Shown here in pieces: positions 1-9,260 of a stretch of DNA of 64,000 nt. This stretch comes from an uncultured Chitinophaga sp. Lineage in GTDB: Bacteria > Bacteroidota > Bacteroidia > Cytophagales > Cyclobacteriaceae. Both the position numbers and the translations under genes were made by a program. Within the stretch, counting starts at the first letter, position 1. Each line of letters starts with the position of its first letter. The stretch is taken from positions 372,001 through 436,000 of the forward strand of contig CABHOK010000014.1 of NCBI GenBank assembly GCA_902168205.1, read 5' to 3'. Under the pieces are notes generated by a model. It saw only the letters and a list, made by a program, of their open reading frames with translations. It had not been told where the DNA came from and did no database searches.

Positions 1-954
1 ACCTCTTCTCTGCTGACCGTGGCCATGCTGCTGATGAGGACGCTGCTGTCCGGGTTGGTTAGGACGTTGTCCCTGACCCTGACCTTGTTGACCACCTTGT
101 TGCGGACCTTTCTGATCGTCAGTCGGAATACGCTTACGCGGACGCTTGCCTTTACGATCATCTTTTGTATCAGACGAAGCAACCGGAGAATCTTTTTTCT
201 TATCTACCGGCAGTTCAATCTTATCAACAACTTTTAATCCTTTCAGTCGGTCGGCTTTTGCTTTGATGAGCTCCATTTCAGGCTCTGCCTTTTCGGTAAC
301 AACTGGAGGTTGTTCCACTACTTTTGGAGGCGCTGTAACAACAGGCTCTTTCGGTACTTCTTTAACTGCTACCGGCTGAGGTACTTCTTTTATTTCTTCT
401 TTAACAACCTCTTTTTCCGGTTCTTTTACTTCTTTAGCAACAACAGGTTCTTTTACTTCCTTCTTCTCAACAACTGGTTTTTCTTCAACCGGTGGTTGTT
501 TTACTTCAGGCTCTGGTGCTTCCGTTTTTGCAGCCGGTTTCTTTTCAAGATCTATTTTACCAACAACTTTAATCCCCTCCAGTTTCGGTTTCTCACGTTC
601 AACTTTATCGGGTTGTTTTGCTTCTTCTTTTGCCTTAACCTCTTTGGATCCGAGGTTTTTAATCATTATGCGCTCTTCTTCCTCTACACGTTTCTTGGCG
701 AGTTCTTTCTCGCTTTCCAACACAAGGTTGTCGGTGTGTTTGGCTCCGATGTGAAGGCCTGACGCCTCCAGTTTGTCGGTAGCAGAAGAGGCAAACTCTT
801 TAGACAAAAGGTTGAATTGCTCAGGCGTGAGTTTAGCGTTGGGGTTATTCTCAACCTCAAAACCTTTCTTCCCCAGAAAGTCCAAGATGGTATTGTGCCC
901 CACATTGAGCTTTCTTGCAGCCTGACTCAACCTGATCAACTTTTCTTCTGCCAT
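1..954 (-). CDS. infB: Translation initiation factor IF-2, N-terminal part (cut by window edge)
   Basis: IF-2 is the GTPase that brings initiator tRNA to the 30S subunit. Only the first 318 codons are in the window; the G domain lies beyond base 1. The ATG at 954-952 opens with MAEEKLIRLSQAARKLNVG, the small helical IF2_N domain seen in Bacteroidota IF-2. It is followed by a long low-complexity linker of Lys, Glu, Pro and Val (about residues 100-230), then a Gln/Gly/Pro/Arg-rich stretch running to the window edge. Such linkers are normal for this family. The gene lies 126 bases downstream of nusA on the same strand, the usual rimP-nusA-infB order, and I see no terminator in the gap. The call is inferred from the N-terminal domain, composition and neighbours, since no GTPase motif is visible here. 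Confidence 0.9.
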   Translation of the reverse strand, partial: MAEEKLIRLSQAARKLNVGHNTILDFLGKKGFEVENNPNAKLTPEQFNLLSKEFASSATDKLEASGLHIGAKHTDNLVLESEKELAKKRVEEEERIMIKNLGSKEVKAKEEAKQPDKVEREKPKLEGIKVVGKIDLEKKPAAKTEAPEPEVKQPPVEEKPVVEKKEVKEPVVAKEVKEPEKEVVKEEIKEVPQPVAVKEVPKEPVVTAPPKVVEQPPVVTEKAEPEMELIKAKADRLKGLKVVDKIELPVDKKKDSPVASSDTKDDRKGKRPRKRIPTDDQKGPQQGGQQGQGQGQRPNQPGQQRPHQQHGHGQQRRG

Positions 955-1080
955 ATTCAAATATGCCTGTTTTTTTAAGGACTTTAAAATTCAAATGCGT
1001 GTAGTCCCGCAATTTAACTTATTGTTCACAGTTCATCGCTCACTTATTAAGGATTCGTAATAAACCCATTCACAAACGAC

Positions 1081-2325
1081 TTATTCGAACTCCTTTTTCA
1101 GGATGTTCAATACACCTTCTACAGTTTCTTCTTCAAGATCTGTGCGTCTTACCAGTTCATCTTTGGAAAGCGCCAACACACTCTTCGCTGTATCAAGACC
1201 GATGCGATTCAATTCTTCAATTACCCAGCTTTCAATTTCATCTGAGAATTCATCCAGATCCACATCTTCCTCTACCTGACCTTCGGCCAGTTCGCGGAAT
1301 ACATCTATCTCATAACCTACCAGACGGCTGGCAAGTTTAATGTTCAAACCACCTTTACCAATCGCCAACGATACCTGGTCTGGCTTCAGATAAACGGCAG
1401 CACGTCCGTTGTCTCTATCAATTTTAATAGAAGATATCTTGGCCGGGCTCAACGCTCGCTGGATGTATAATTCCAAGTTATCGGTATAATTGATTACGTC
1501 TATATTTTCATTCTGTAATTCACGAACGATAGCGTGAATACGTGACCCTTTCATACCTACGCAGGCTCCTACCGGATCGATGCGATCATCGTATGATTCT
1601 ACAGCCACTTTAGCACGTTCGCCTGGCTCGCGCACTACTTTTTTGATGGTGATCAAACCATCGTACACTTCCGGTACTTCCTGCTCGAATAATCTTTCGA
1701 GGAATACAGGAGAAGTTCTGGAGAGAATGATCTTCGGATTGCCATTGATCATTTCCACTTTGTGTACAATAGCACGAACGTTTTCTCCTTTGCGATAACG
1801 ATCTTTCTGGATCTGCTCACCGCGAGGTATTGCTATTTCGTTTCCTTCTGCATCGGTAAGTAATACTTCCTTGCTTAACACCTGGTATACTTCACCAGCG
1901 ATGATTTCTCCCACCAGATCTTTATACTTCTGGAAGAGTATATCTTTCTCCAGGTCTTTAACCTTCTGAATTAATGTTTGTCGTGCTGTAGTTACGGCTC
2001 TGCGACCGAAATCTTCGATATAAATCTGCTCAGACACTTCTTCACCAACCTCAAAATCAGGTTCGATCTTACGGGCTTCTGATAAGCTGATTTTATCAAA
2101 ATCCCAGATGTCTTCTGAATCATCGTCTACAATCTCGCGGAAGCGATAGATTTCAAGATCTCCTTTGTCCGCATTGATGATCACGTCAAAATTTTCATCC
2201 GATTCATATTTTTTACGGATCATATTTTTGAACACGTCTTCCAGGATCCGGATCATAGTAGGCCGGTCGATGTTCTTTTGTTTTGCAAATTCAGCAAACG
2301 ACTGAATCAATTCATGTGCATCCAT
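1081..2325 (-). CDS. nusA: Transcription termination/antitermination factor NusA
   Basis: NusA binds RNA polymerase and nascent RNA and controls pausing, termination and antitermination. The 414-residue product has the NusA N-terminal domain (about 1-125), an S1 domain (about 130-200), and two KH domains with readable motifs: GMKGSRIHAIVREL in the first and LAIGKGGLNIKLASRLVGYE in the second. An acidic C-terminal tail follows. It lacks the two full acidic repeats of the longer E. coli protein, which is usual outside the Gammaproteobacteria. The start lies 9 bases after the rimP stop, so the two are certainly cotranscribed, and infB follows. Confidence 0.97.
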   Translation of the reverse strand: MDAHELIQSFAEFAKQKNIDRPTMIRILEDVFKNMIRKKYESDENFDVIINADKGDLEIYRFREIVDDDSEDIWDFDKISLSEARKIEPDFEVGEEVSEQIYIEDFGRRAVTTARQTLIQKVKDLEKDILFQKYKDLVGEIIAGEVYQVLSKEVLLTDAEGNEIAIPRGEQIQKDRYRKGENVRAIVHKVEMINGNPKIILSRTSPVFLERLFEQEVPEVYDGLITIKKVVREPGERAKVAVESYDDRIDPVGACVGMKGSRIHAIVRELQNENIDVINYTDNLELYIQRALSPAKISSIKIDRDNGRAAVYLKPDQVSLAIGKGGLNIKLASRLVGYEIDVFRELAEGQVEEDVDLDEFSDEIESWVIEELNRIGLDTAKSVLALSKDELVRRTDLEEETVEGVLNILKKEFE

Positions 2326-2334
2326 GGTTTCGTA

Positions 2335-2799
2335 TTATTTAAAACTTACTAACACAAAAGCTTTTTCTATGTCTGTAAAAGGAATTTCAATTGTCTTTAT
2401 TTCTTTTTTCTTACCTGAACCAACTTCTTGCTCCAGTGTAATAGTTCCATCTGTTACGGCCGTAAGTTTTCCTTCCTGCATTTTTTCAGGAACTTTTACT
2501 TTCAGCCTGCGTCCGATATTCTTACGATACTGGCGCGTTAATTTCAGCGGGTGGTCAAGTCCGGGTGTTGAAACTTCCAGCATATAGGCATCTTCGAGCC
2601 ACGACACCTCATCCAACACTTTTGAAAGCGACCGGCTCACATCCGCACATTCATCAATGCTAATTCCGTTGTCGCTGTCAAGCAGCACCAACACCTTTCG
2701 GGGTCCTTGCTTGGAAGAAACAATAACATCTACGATAAACTGACCAGGGTCTGTTAATACCGATTCAGCGATGCGTCTTATCTCTGCTGCTATATCCAT
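2335..2799 (-). CDS. rimP: Ribosome maturation factor RimP
   Basis: RimP assists maturation of the 30S subunit. I chose the ATG at 2799 (MDIAAEIRRIAESVL), giving 154 residues, the usual family length. The reading frame is open further upstream, but that extension would run through the leader hairpin and the promoter -7 box and does not look like RimP. The family signature around VLLDSDNGISIDECADVSR is present, as is the SWLEDAYMLEVSTPGLDHPL segment. It is the first gene of rimP-nusA-infB and is read from the promoter at 2866-2896. Confidence 0.95.
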   Translation of the reverse strand: MDIAAEIRRIAESVLTDPGQFIVDVIVSSKQGPRKVLVLLDSDNGISIDECADVSRSLSKVLDEVSWLEDAYMLEVSTPGLDHPLKLTRQYRKNIGRRLKVKVPEKMQEGKLTAVTDGTITLEQEVGSGKKKEIKTIEIPFTDIEKAFVLVSFK

Positions 2800-2820
2800 T
2801 GTAAAAAATGCTATAAACAA

Positions 2821-2842
2821 AGAGGGGACTGTTGTCCCCTCT
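2821..2842 (-). promoter_or_regulatory. Hairpin in the rimP leader, possible attenuator
   Basis: A perfect 9-base inverted repeat (AGAGGGGAC / GTCCCCTCT, 4-base loop) lies between the predicted rimP promoter and the rimP start codon. Read on the minus strand it is followed by TTGTTTATAG, a U-rich run after a GC-rich stem, so it looks like an intrinsic terminator. Because it lies downstream of the promoter it would act on the rimP-nusA-infB transcript itself. It could also end read-through from the upstream HD-domain gene. Confidence 0.6.
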
Positions 2843-2865
2843 AAAAGAATACTCAGAAACTTCGG

Positions 2866-2896
2866 CAAAAGTATATTTTTTTGCTTCAATTTCAAA
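2866..2896 (-). promoter_or_regulatory. Bacteroidota-type promoter for rimP-nusA-infB
   Basis: On the minus strand TTTG (2896-2893) is separated by 19 bases from TACTTTTG (2873-2866), a full match to the -33 TTTG / -7 TAnnTTTG consensus. The expected start point near 2860 gives a leader of about 60 bases before the rimP ATG, containing the hairpin at 2821-2842. Confidence 0.7.
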
Positions 2897-2919
2897 ATTC
2901 CGTCTGATTATCTGATTTT

Positions 2920-3534
2920 TCAGAGTAGCGCTAACTCTGCTGAAAGATTTTTCCGGGCCTGCTCTTCGTACATCGAAAAGAATTTATCGGTCTTAAAAAT
3001 TTTGCCCATCCCCAAAAAGTGCTGTAGTACCTTTTTCCTGCCAGGTTTGTATAGAAGATCAGGGTAATACGAATACTCCTTGCGGATGCTCTTAAAGTAT
3101 GTTTCGTATACGTCCCAGCTTGCTCCCAGAATGGAGAGGTCTGCGTCTGTAAAAAAGTTGGTGTCCTTGTTATCGCTTATTGTATGACCTTTTGTGGCAA
3201 GTATTTGCTGTACGCATTTATTGATACGGTCTGCCTGAAAAGCTATCTCCGTAAGGCGTTGTTTTGCGAGCGCTGCGCTCTGCTCTTCGTTGTCTTTCTG
3301 AAGCGTGTTGTAGACAATGTCGTGATAGGCGATGGAGAAGATAATACAATCCCAATCTTCGATAGACTCTTTAATTGAAGTGAGTTCCTTCAAAAGATTT
3401 TCAAGATGAGATTGATTATGATAATACCGCTTCTTCGCTGTATAGCTCTTCTCAATCTCATCCCAAAGTTTACCTGCTAGTGCCGTATTACTGTTATAGT
3501 GTGATACAGCTTCAGCAAATTCTTTTGCCAGCAT
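2920..3534 (-). CDS. HD-domain phosphohydrolase-like protein
   Basis: A 204-residue cytoplasmic protein of the predicted metal-dependent HD hydrolase group (COG4339-like). The metal ligands are readable: YYHNQSHLENLL (His39, His43), AYHDIVY (His71-Asp72) and TDADLSILG (Asp130, Asp132). The substrate of this group is unknown to me; members are often guessed to act on nucleotides. The gene starts 9 bases after the rmlA stop, so it is probably read with the nucleotide-sugar genes, but nothing in it ties it to sugar chemistry. Confidence 0.75.
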   Translation of the reverse strand: MLAKEFAEAVSHYNSNTALAGKLWDEIEKSYTAKKRYYHNQSHLENLLKELTSIKESIEDWDCIIFSIAYHDIVYNTLQKDNEEQSAALAKQRLTEIAFQADRINKCVQQILATKGHTISDNKDTNFFTDADLSILGASWDVYETYFKSIRKEYSYYPDLLYKPGRKKVLQHFLGMGKIFKTDKFFSMYEEQARKNLSAELALL

Positions 3535-3543
3535 GATTATATA

Positions 3544-4410
3544 TCAGATATACTCCGGCAGATTTTTAAGATATACTCCGTACCCACTTTTCTCCAGTGG
3601 TTTTGCAAGGGCCAACAATTGATCTTTTGTGATGAAGCCCTGACGGAATGCAACCTCCTCTATACATCCGATCTTTAAACCCTGACGTTGCTCGATCGTC
3701 TGCACAAAATTGGAAGCCTGCATAAGGGAATCAAACGTACCGGTATCAAGCCATGCCGTACCGCGACTCATCGGTGCTACAGTAAGTTTGCCTTGCTTCA
3801 GGTAAACATTGTTCACATCCGTTATCTCTAATTCTCCGCGAGGACTTGGCTTAAGCTCTTTGGATATTTTTACGACTTCGTTATCGTAGAAATATAATCC
3901 CGGTACAGCGTAATTTGATTTAGGCTTTGCCGGTTTCTCTTCGATAGAGATTGCTTTCCTGTTAGCATCAAACTCTACTACGCCATAGCGTTCCGGGTCT
4001 GTTACGTGATAGGCAAATACAACCCCTCCGTTAGGATCGACATTGGACTGCAAAAGTTTTTGCATACCCGATCCGTAGAAAATGTTATCACCGAGTATCA
4101 GGGCCACTTTATCATTACCGATAAATTTTTCACCGATGATAAAAGCCTGTGCGAGACCTTCAGGTTTAGGTTGAACTTCATAGCTGAAAGAGCAACCGAG
4201 ATTTTTTCCATCTCCCAAAAGTTTCTGGAACATAGGCATATCGTGCGGTGTAGCGATAATCAGAATTTCACGAATGCCTGCCATCATTAATACCGACAAC
4301 GGATAGTATATCATCGGCTTATCGTACAATGGCATAAGCTGCTTACTCACAGCAATAGTTAATGGATACAAACGTGTACCCGAACCTCCTGCTAAGATTA
4401 TACCTTTCAT
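3544..4410 (-). CDS. rfbA: Glucose-1-phosphate thymidylyltransferase
   Basis: RmlA/RfbA joins dTTP and glucose-1-phosphate to make dTDP-glucose, the first step towards dTDP-6-deoxyhexoses for surface polysaccharides. At 288 residues it has the family's normal length. The N-terminal nucleotide-binding motif [16 protein letters not shown] and the following [18 protein letters not shown] are textbook, as are LGDNIFYG and [20 protein letters not shown]. It is downstream of rmlB, separated by 88 bases that hold an inverted repeat. No rmlC or rmlD gene is in the window. Confidence 0.96.
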   Translation of the reverse strand: MKGIILAGGSGTRLYPLTIAVSKQLMPLYDKPMIYYPLSVLMMAGIREILIIATPHDMPMFQKLLGDGKNLGCSFSYEVQPKPEGLAQAFIIGEKFIGNDKVALILGDNIFYGSGMQKLLQSNVDPNGGVVFAYHVTDPERYGVVEFDANRKAISIEEKPAKPKSNYAVPGLYFYDNEVVKISKELKPSPRGELEITDVNNVYLKQGKLTVAPMSRGTAWLDTGTFDSLMQASNFVQTIEQRQGLKIGCIEEVAFRQGFITKDQLLALAKPLEKSGYGVYLKNLPEYI

Positions 4411-4438
4411 GGTGTTTTTGGTGTTTAGGTTAGTACGC

Positions 4439-4484
4439 GTTTACGTTATTGATCCGCGCAATGCAGATACGTGCTAACGTAAAC
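4439..4484. repeat. Inverted repeat between rmlB and rmlA
   Basis: A perfect 10-base inverted repeat (GTTTACGTTA / TAACGTAAAC) with a 26-base loop occupies the gap between rmlB and rmlA. There is no T-run on either side, so it is unlikely to be a simple terminator. It may be an RNA processing or protein-binding site, or chance. Confidence 0.4.
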
Positions 4485-4498
4485 ACATACACACGTAA

Positions 4499-5557
4499 TT
4501 ATCGTCCCTGATACATGTTGTTGTAGTACTTCAGGTATTCGCCTGATGTTACGTTGTTGAGCCACGTAGTGTTTGCCAGATACCAGTCAACGGTTTTCTC
4601 CAGGCCAACTTCAAAAGTTACATCCGGGCGCCAGCCTGTTTCACTGATAAGCTTGGATGCATCTATAGCATAACGCAGGTCGTGACCCGGTCTGTCTGTT
4701 ACATGGGTAATCAACTTCTGCGAAGTACCTTCTGCGCGGTTAAGTTTTTTATCCATGATATGACAAAGCAGATTTACCAGGTCGATGTTCTTCCACTCGT
4801 TGTTTCCACCGATGTTATATACTTCGCCAACTTTTCCCTTATGGAAAATTGAATCTATAGCACGTGCGTGATCTTCAACAAATAACCAGTCGCGTATATT
4901 TTCTCCTTTACCATATACCGGCAATGGCTTGTTGTTTATGATGTTGTTGATCATTAACGGTATAAGCTTTTCAGGAAAGTGAAAAGGTCCGTAGTTATTA
5001 GAACAACGGCTTATAAGTGTTGGCAGACCAAAGCTGTTATAGTATGCACTTACAAAGTGATCACTACTTGCCTTTGATGCTGAGTATGGTGAGCGTGGAT
5101 CAATCGGAGTTTCTTCAGTAAAGAATCCGCCATGTTCTGCAGAACCATATACTTCATCTGTAGAGATGTGGTAAAAACGCTTGTTCTCGAAATTACCTTT
5201 CCATGCAGTTTGTGCAGCGCGCAACAGATTGAGTGTACCAATGATGTTTGTATTGGCAAACTCTGTCGGGTTGTGAAGTGAACGATCTACATGCGATTCT
5301 GCTGCGAGGTGTACAACACCATCGATTTGGTGCTTGCTGAATACAGTGTTCAGAAATTCTATATCCAGTATATCGCCATGCTCGAAGTGATAATTCGGTT
5401 TCTTCTCAATGTCTTTCAGGTTCTCGAGATTACCTGCATACGTAAGCTTGTCAAGATTGACGATCGTATAGTTCGGATACTTATTAACGAACAACCTGAC
5501 AACATGCGAGCCTATAAAACCGGCTCCACCGGTGATTAATATTTTTCTTGATGACAT
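4499..5557 (-). CDS. rfbB: dTDP-glucose 4,6-dehydratase
   Basis: RmlB converts dTDP-glucose to dTDP-4-keto-6-deoxyglucose using bound NAD. The 352-residue protein is an extended short-chain dehydrogenase: Rossmann motif GGAGFIGSHV near the N-terminus, the Thr133-Asp134-Glu135 triad in ISTDEVYG, and the catalytic Tyr158 and Lys162 in SPYSASKASSDHF. All residues expected for dehydratase activity are present. It sits 11 bases downstream of the UDP-glucuronate decarboxylase gene and upstream of rmlA. Confidence 0.96.
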   Translation of the reverse strand: MSSRKILITGGAGFIGSHVVRLFVNKYPNYTIVNLDKLTYAGNLENLKDIEKKPNYHFEHGDILDIEFLNTVFSKHQIDGVVHLAAESHVDRSLHNPTEFANTNIIGTLNLLRAAQTAWKGNFENKRFYHISTDEVYGSAEHGGFFTEETPIDPRSPYSASKASSDHFVSAYYNSFGLPTLISRCSNNYGPFHFPEKLIPLMINNIINNKPLPVYGKGENIRDWLFVEDHARAIDSIFHKGKVGEVYNIGGNNEWKNIDLVNLLCHIMDKKLNRAEGTSQKLITHVTDRPGHDLRYAIDASKLISETGWRPDVTFEVGLEKTVDWYLANTTWLNNVTSGEYLKYYNNMYQGR

Positions 5558-5568
5558 CTGAGAGGGTA

Positions 5569-6558
5569 TTAACGAATATACTTTTCGAAATTTTTATGGT
5601 CACGCTGGTATAGTACTTCCTGTGGCAGAGACTTGAAGTAGTCGTACGTAATTTTCAAACCTTCCGAACGAGAAACCTTTGCCTCCCAACCAAGAATTTC
5701 TCTTGCTTTGGTAGTGTTCGGTTGTCTTTGTTTCGGATCGTCCTGTGGAAGAGGTTTATATACTACCTTTTGTTTCGTACCAGTGAGTTTTACAATTTCT
5801 TCTGCGAAATCACGAATGGTAATTTCATCCGGATTACCAATGTTTACCGGCAAGTGATAATCTGACATTAATAGTCTGAATATACCTTCCACCTGATCAT
5901 CTACATAGCAGAATGAACGGGTTTGTGAACCATCACCAAATACGGTAAGGTCTTCTCCGCGTAAAGCCTGGCCAATGAACGCAGGCAATACACGTCCGTC
6001 ATTCAGGCGCATACGAGGACCGTACGTATTAAAGATTCGCACGATGCGTGTCTCAAGTCCATGATAGGTATGATACGCCATGGTGATCGCTTCCTGGAAT
6101 CGCTTCGCTTCGTCATATACTCCGCGAGGACCGATCGGGTTCACGTTACCATAATACTCTTCAACCTGAGGATGTATCAATGGATCACCATATACTTCTG
6201 ATGTAGAAGCAACGAGTATTCTCGCCTTCTTAACACGCGCCAATCCAAGAAGATTGTGAGTACCCAATGATCCTACTTTCAATGTCTGAATCGGAATCTT
6301 CAGGTAATCAATCGGACTTGCCGGAGATGCAAAGTGAAGTATATATTTCAGCTCTCCGGGTACATGTACAAAAGAAGAAACATCGTGATGATAAAATTCG
6401 AAATCAGGATGTTTGAAAAGATGTTCAATGTTACGAAGATCACCGGTGATCAGGTTGTCCATAGCAATAACGCTATAGCCTTCTTTCAGAAAACGGTCAC
6501 ACAAGTGAGAGCCAAGAAAGCCGGCTCCACCTGTAATTAAAACTCTTTCCTTAGCCAT
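5569..6558 (-). CDS. UDP-glucuronate decarboxylase (UDP-xylose synthase type)
   Basis: The 329-residue protein is an extended short-chain dehydrogenase with [16 protein letters not shown] at the N-terminus, [14 protein letters not shown], and the active-site Tyr148/Lys152 in [12 protein letters not shown]. The [11 protein letters not shown] and [17 protein letters not shown] segments are characteristic of UDP-xylose synthases (UXS), which oxidatively decarboxylate UDP-glucuronate. The gene overlaps the UDP-glucose dehydrogenase gene by 8 bases, so enzyme and substrate supplier are translationally coupled. This supports UDP-glucuronate as the substrate. Confidence 0.9.
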   Translation of the reverse strand: MAKERVLITGGAGFLGSHLCDRFLKEGYSVIAMDNLITGDLRNIEHLFKHPDFEFYHHDVSSFVHVPGELKYILHFASPASPIDYLKIPIQTLKVGSLGTHNLLGLARVKKARILVASTSEVYGDPLIHPQVEEYYGNVNPIGPRGVYDEAKRFQEAITMAYHTYHGLETRIVRIFNTYGPRMRLNDGRVLPAFIGQALRGEDLTVFGDGSQTRSFCYVDDQVEGIFRLLMSDYHLPVNIGNPDEITIRDFAEEIVKLTGTKQKVVYKPLPQDDPKQRQPNTTKAREILGWEAKVSRSEGLKITYDYFKSLPQEVLYQRDHKNFEKYIR

Positions 6559-7864
6559 TGACCACCTCTCTTCCTATGCTGAAGTATGTATATCCTTGTT
6601 CTTTCATGTTAGGCAGATCGTATAGGTTTCTTCCGTCAAAAATTACTTTGCCTTTTAATGCGCGAGAGAGTTTTTCAAAATCAGGTGTACGGAACTCTGG
6701 CCACTCCGTTGCAATGAAAATAGCATCTGCACCTTCTGCAGCTTCATACGGTGTAGCGAAGTATTGAATTTTATCGCCTAAAAGTTTCTTCACATTTTCG
6801 ATCGCTTCCGGATCGTGAGCCTTTATTGTTACACCTTCGCTCAATAACTCTTCAATATTATAGAGTGATGGAGCCTCGCGGATATCATCTGTATGGGGTT
6901 TGAAAGAAAGACCCCAGAATGCGATAGTCTTACCTTTAAGATTTCCTTTGAAGTAATCTTTTATCTTCTGAATCAGTTTTGTTTTTTGATCAGCATTTAC
7001 ATCCATTACAGCATTGAGTATGCGGAAGTCGTACTTCACATCAGAAGCTGATTTGGCAAGAGCCTGCACATCTTTCGGGAAGCAACTTCCACCATAACCT
7101 ATACCTGGGAACAAGAATCTCTTTCCGATGCGGCTATCAGTACCTACACCTTTGCGCACAGCATCAACATCAGCACCAACCAGTTCACACAAGTTGGCTA
7201 TCTCGTTCATGAAAGTAATTTTAGTTGCTAAGAATGAATTAGCGGCATACTTGGTAAGTTCTGCAGAGCGCTCATCCATAAAGATGATCGGATTACCCTG
7301 ACGCACATACGGTGCATATAGAGCTTCCATAATTTTACGCGCGCGCGGAGAGTTAGTACCAATCACAACACGATCAGGCTTCATAAAATCTTCAACCGCT
7401 ACACCTTCGCGTAAGAATTCAGGATTTGAAACAACATCAAAATCTACTTTTGCATTTGCTGCAATTTTTTCACGCACTTTATCAGCTGTTCCTACCGGTA
7501 CTGTACTCTTATCAATAATTACAGTATAGTCTGCTAAAATAGGGCCGAGATCTGAGGCTACTTTGAGTATATATTTAAGGTCAGCAGAACCATCTTCTCC
7601 GGGAGGGGTAGGTAACGCGAGGAAAATGATCTTTGCATCTTTTATACCTTCTGCCAGATTCGTGGTAAAAAAGAGCCTTCCTTGTTTGATATTCCGTTCG
7701 AAAAGTTGTTCAAGGCCAGGTTCATAAATGGTGATCTTTCCGTTTTGAAGTTTTTTCACCTTTTCCTGGTCAATATCAACACATGTTACAGTGTTTCCGG
7801 TTTCAGCAAAACAAGTTCCGGTTACGAGACCAACGTAACCGGTTCCAACTACAGCTATTTTCAT
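6551..7864 (-). CDS. ugd: UDP-glucose 6-dehydrogenase
   Basis: Ugd oxidises UDP-glucose to UDP-glucuronate with two NAD. At 437 residues it matches the family. The NAD-binding motif [11 protein letters not shown] is at the start, the catalytic Cys261 lies in [13 protein letters not shown], and the C-terminal UDP-binding domain contains [20 protein letters not shown]. It is the first gene of a minus-strand run ugd-uxs-rmlB-rmlA-HD, reading away from the acyl-CoA dehydrogenase gene. No full promoter match is evident upstream. Confidence 0.96.
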   Translation of the reverse strand: MKIAVVGTGYVGLVTGTCFAETGNTVTCVDIDQEKVKKLQNGKITIYEPGLEQLFERNIKQGRLFFTTNLAEGIKDAKIIFLALPTPPGEDGSADLKYILKVASDLGPILADYTVIIDKSTVPVGTADKVREKIAANAKVDFDVVSNPEFLREGVAVEDFMKPDRVVIGTNSPRARKIMEALYAPYVRQGNPIIFMDERSAELTKYAANSFLATKITFMNEIANLCELVGADVDAVRKGVGTDSRIGKRFLFPGIGYGGSCFPKDVQALAKSASDVKYDFRILNAVMDVNADQKTKLIQKIKDYFKGNLKGKTIAFWGLSFKPHTDDIREAPSLYNIEELLSEGVTIKAHDPEAIENVKKLLGDKIQYFATPYEAAEGADAIFIATEWPEFRTPDFEKLSRALKGKVIFDGRNLYDLPNMKEQGYTYFSIGREVVNG

Positions 7865-7976
7865 GAATTAATGGGTTTTTGACCCCGCAAATTAAGACTT
7901 TTAGGCAGATTTGGGGCATGTTTGCGCTACCAGAAACTTAAATTGTGCATAAGATTTAAATACAACCTAACATTCG

Positions 7977-8008
7977 TTTGTTAATCGCGTTTAGAGAATG
8001 TAACTTTA
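7977..8008 (+). promoter_or_regulatory. Probable promoter for the acyl-CoA dehydrogenase gene
   Basis: TTTG (7977-7980) followed after 20 bases by TAACTTTA (8001-8008), a 7-of-8 match to the TAnnTTTG box. It would start transcription about 20-25 bases before the ATG at 8039. Confidence 0.5.
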
Positions 8009-8038
8009 ACGTTTTCAATACTAACTTTTTCGATTCGC

Positions 8039-9208
8039 ATGGAAGTAGCAACCAGTAACACTGAATTTATCAGTTTCAATGAAACAGAAAATCAGCGGAT
8101 GATCGCGCAAATGGTTCGGGATTTCGGCAACAAAGAAATCGCACCGAATATCATGACCTGGGATGAAAGCCAGGAATTTCCGGTATCACTTTTTAAAAAA
8201 ATGGGCGGACTCGGATTAATGGGAGTGCTCGTGCCTGAAGAATTTGGTGGAGCCGGTTTGGGGTATCAGGAATACATCACAGCCATCATAGAGATCTCCC
8301 GAATCGATGGATCAATAGGTCTATCAACAGCCGCGCATAATTCGTTATGCACAAACCATATTCTGCTTTTTGCATCGCCAGAGCAGAAGAAAAAATATTT
8401 ACCCAAGTTAGCTTCAGGCGAATTTATAGGTGCCTGGGGCTTAACTGAACCCAATACAGGATCTGATGCCGGCAACATGCGTACTGTTGCGGTAAGAGAT
8501 GGCGACTATTATATTATTAATGGAGCCAAGAATTTTATCACTCATGGCAAATCGGGAGACGTTGCGGTTGTTATTGTAAGGACTGGAGAGGTAGGTGATT
8601 CACATGGCATGACTGCCTTTATCCTTGAAAAAGGAACACCCGGGTTTACTGCCGGAAAGAAGGAGAACAAGCTGGGTATGCGCGCATCAGAAACTGCTGA
8701 ATTAATTTTTACAGACTGTCGCGTACATAAATCGCAAATGCTTGGAAAAGAAGGTGATGGATTTGTACAGGCGTTAAAAGTTCTGGATGGCGGTCGAATT
8801 TCTATCGCAGCGCTTAGTGTAGGCATAGCACAGGGGGCATTTGATGCTGCCTTGAAATATTCTCAGGAACGTCAGCAGTTCAATCAGTCTATATCAAAAT
8901 TTCAGGGGATATCCTTTAAACTCGCAGACATGGCTACCAAGATAGAAGCCTCTAAATTATTGACGTACAGAGCAGGAGATTTAAAAAATCGCGGGGAAAG
9001 TGTTACAAAAGAATCTGCCATGGCCAAGCTGTATGCTTCCGAAGTGGCGGTTGATGTTGCCAATGAAGCGGTTCAGATTTTTGGAGGATATGGTTATACA
9101 AAAGATTTTCCGGTAGAAAAGTTTTATCGCGATGCCAAGCTCTGTACCATTGGCGAAGGCACGTCAGAAATACAAAAACTGGTTATTTCTCGAGCTATTT
9201 TAAAGTAG
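8039..9208 (+). CDS. Acyl-CoA dehydrogenase
   Basis: FAD-dependent enzyme that introduces the alpha-beta double bond into acyl-CoA during fatty-acid or branched-chain amino-acid breakdown. The 389-residue protein has the standard features: GAWGLTEPNTGSDAGNMRT for FAD contact, KNFITHG, and the C-terminal IFGGYGYTKDFPVEKFYRDA followed by GEGTSEIQ, where the Glu is the catalytic base of the short-chain class. The motifs suggest a short/medium-chain or butyryl-CoA-type enzyme, but chain length cannot be read from sequence. It stands alone between a divergent ugd operon and rpsU, which has its own promoter. Confidence 0.93.
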   Translation: MEVATSNTEFISFNETENQRMIAQMVRDFGNKEIAPNIMTWDESQEFPVSLFKKMGGLGLMGVLVPEEFGGAGLGYQEYITAIIEISRIDGSIGLSTAAHNSLCTNHILLFASPEQKKKYLPKLASGEFIGAWGLTEPNTGSDAGNMRTVAVRDGDYYIINGAKNFITHGKSGDVAVVIVRTGEVGDSHGMTAFILEKGTPGFTAGKKENKLGMRASETAELIFTDCRVHKSQMLGKEGDGFVQALKVLDGGRISIAALSVGIAQGAFDAALKYSQERQQFNQSISKFQGISFKLADMATKIEASKLLTYRAGDLKNRGESVTKESAMAKLYASEVAVDVANEAVQIFGGYGYTKDFPVEKFYRDAKLCTIGEGTSEIQKLVISRAILK

Positions 9209-9210
9209 CG

Positions 9211-9242
9211 TTGGATAATTGATTGATATTCTGTTATCTTTG
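9211..9242 (+). promoter_or_regulatory. Promoter for rpsU
   Basis: TTG (9211-9213) and a perfect TATCTTTG (9235-9242) separated by 21 bases. The predicted start near 9249 leaves a leader of only about 12 bases before the rpsU ATG, and no strong Shine-Dalgarno sequence is visible in it. Confidence 0.65.
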
Positions 9243-9260
9243 CAGCCCTAAATAAGAAAT

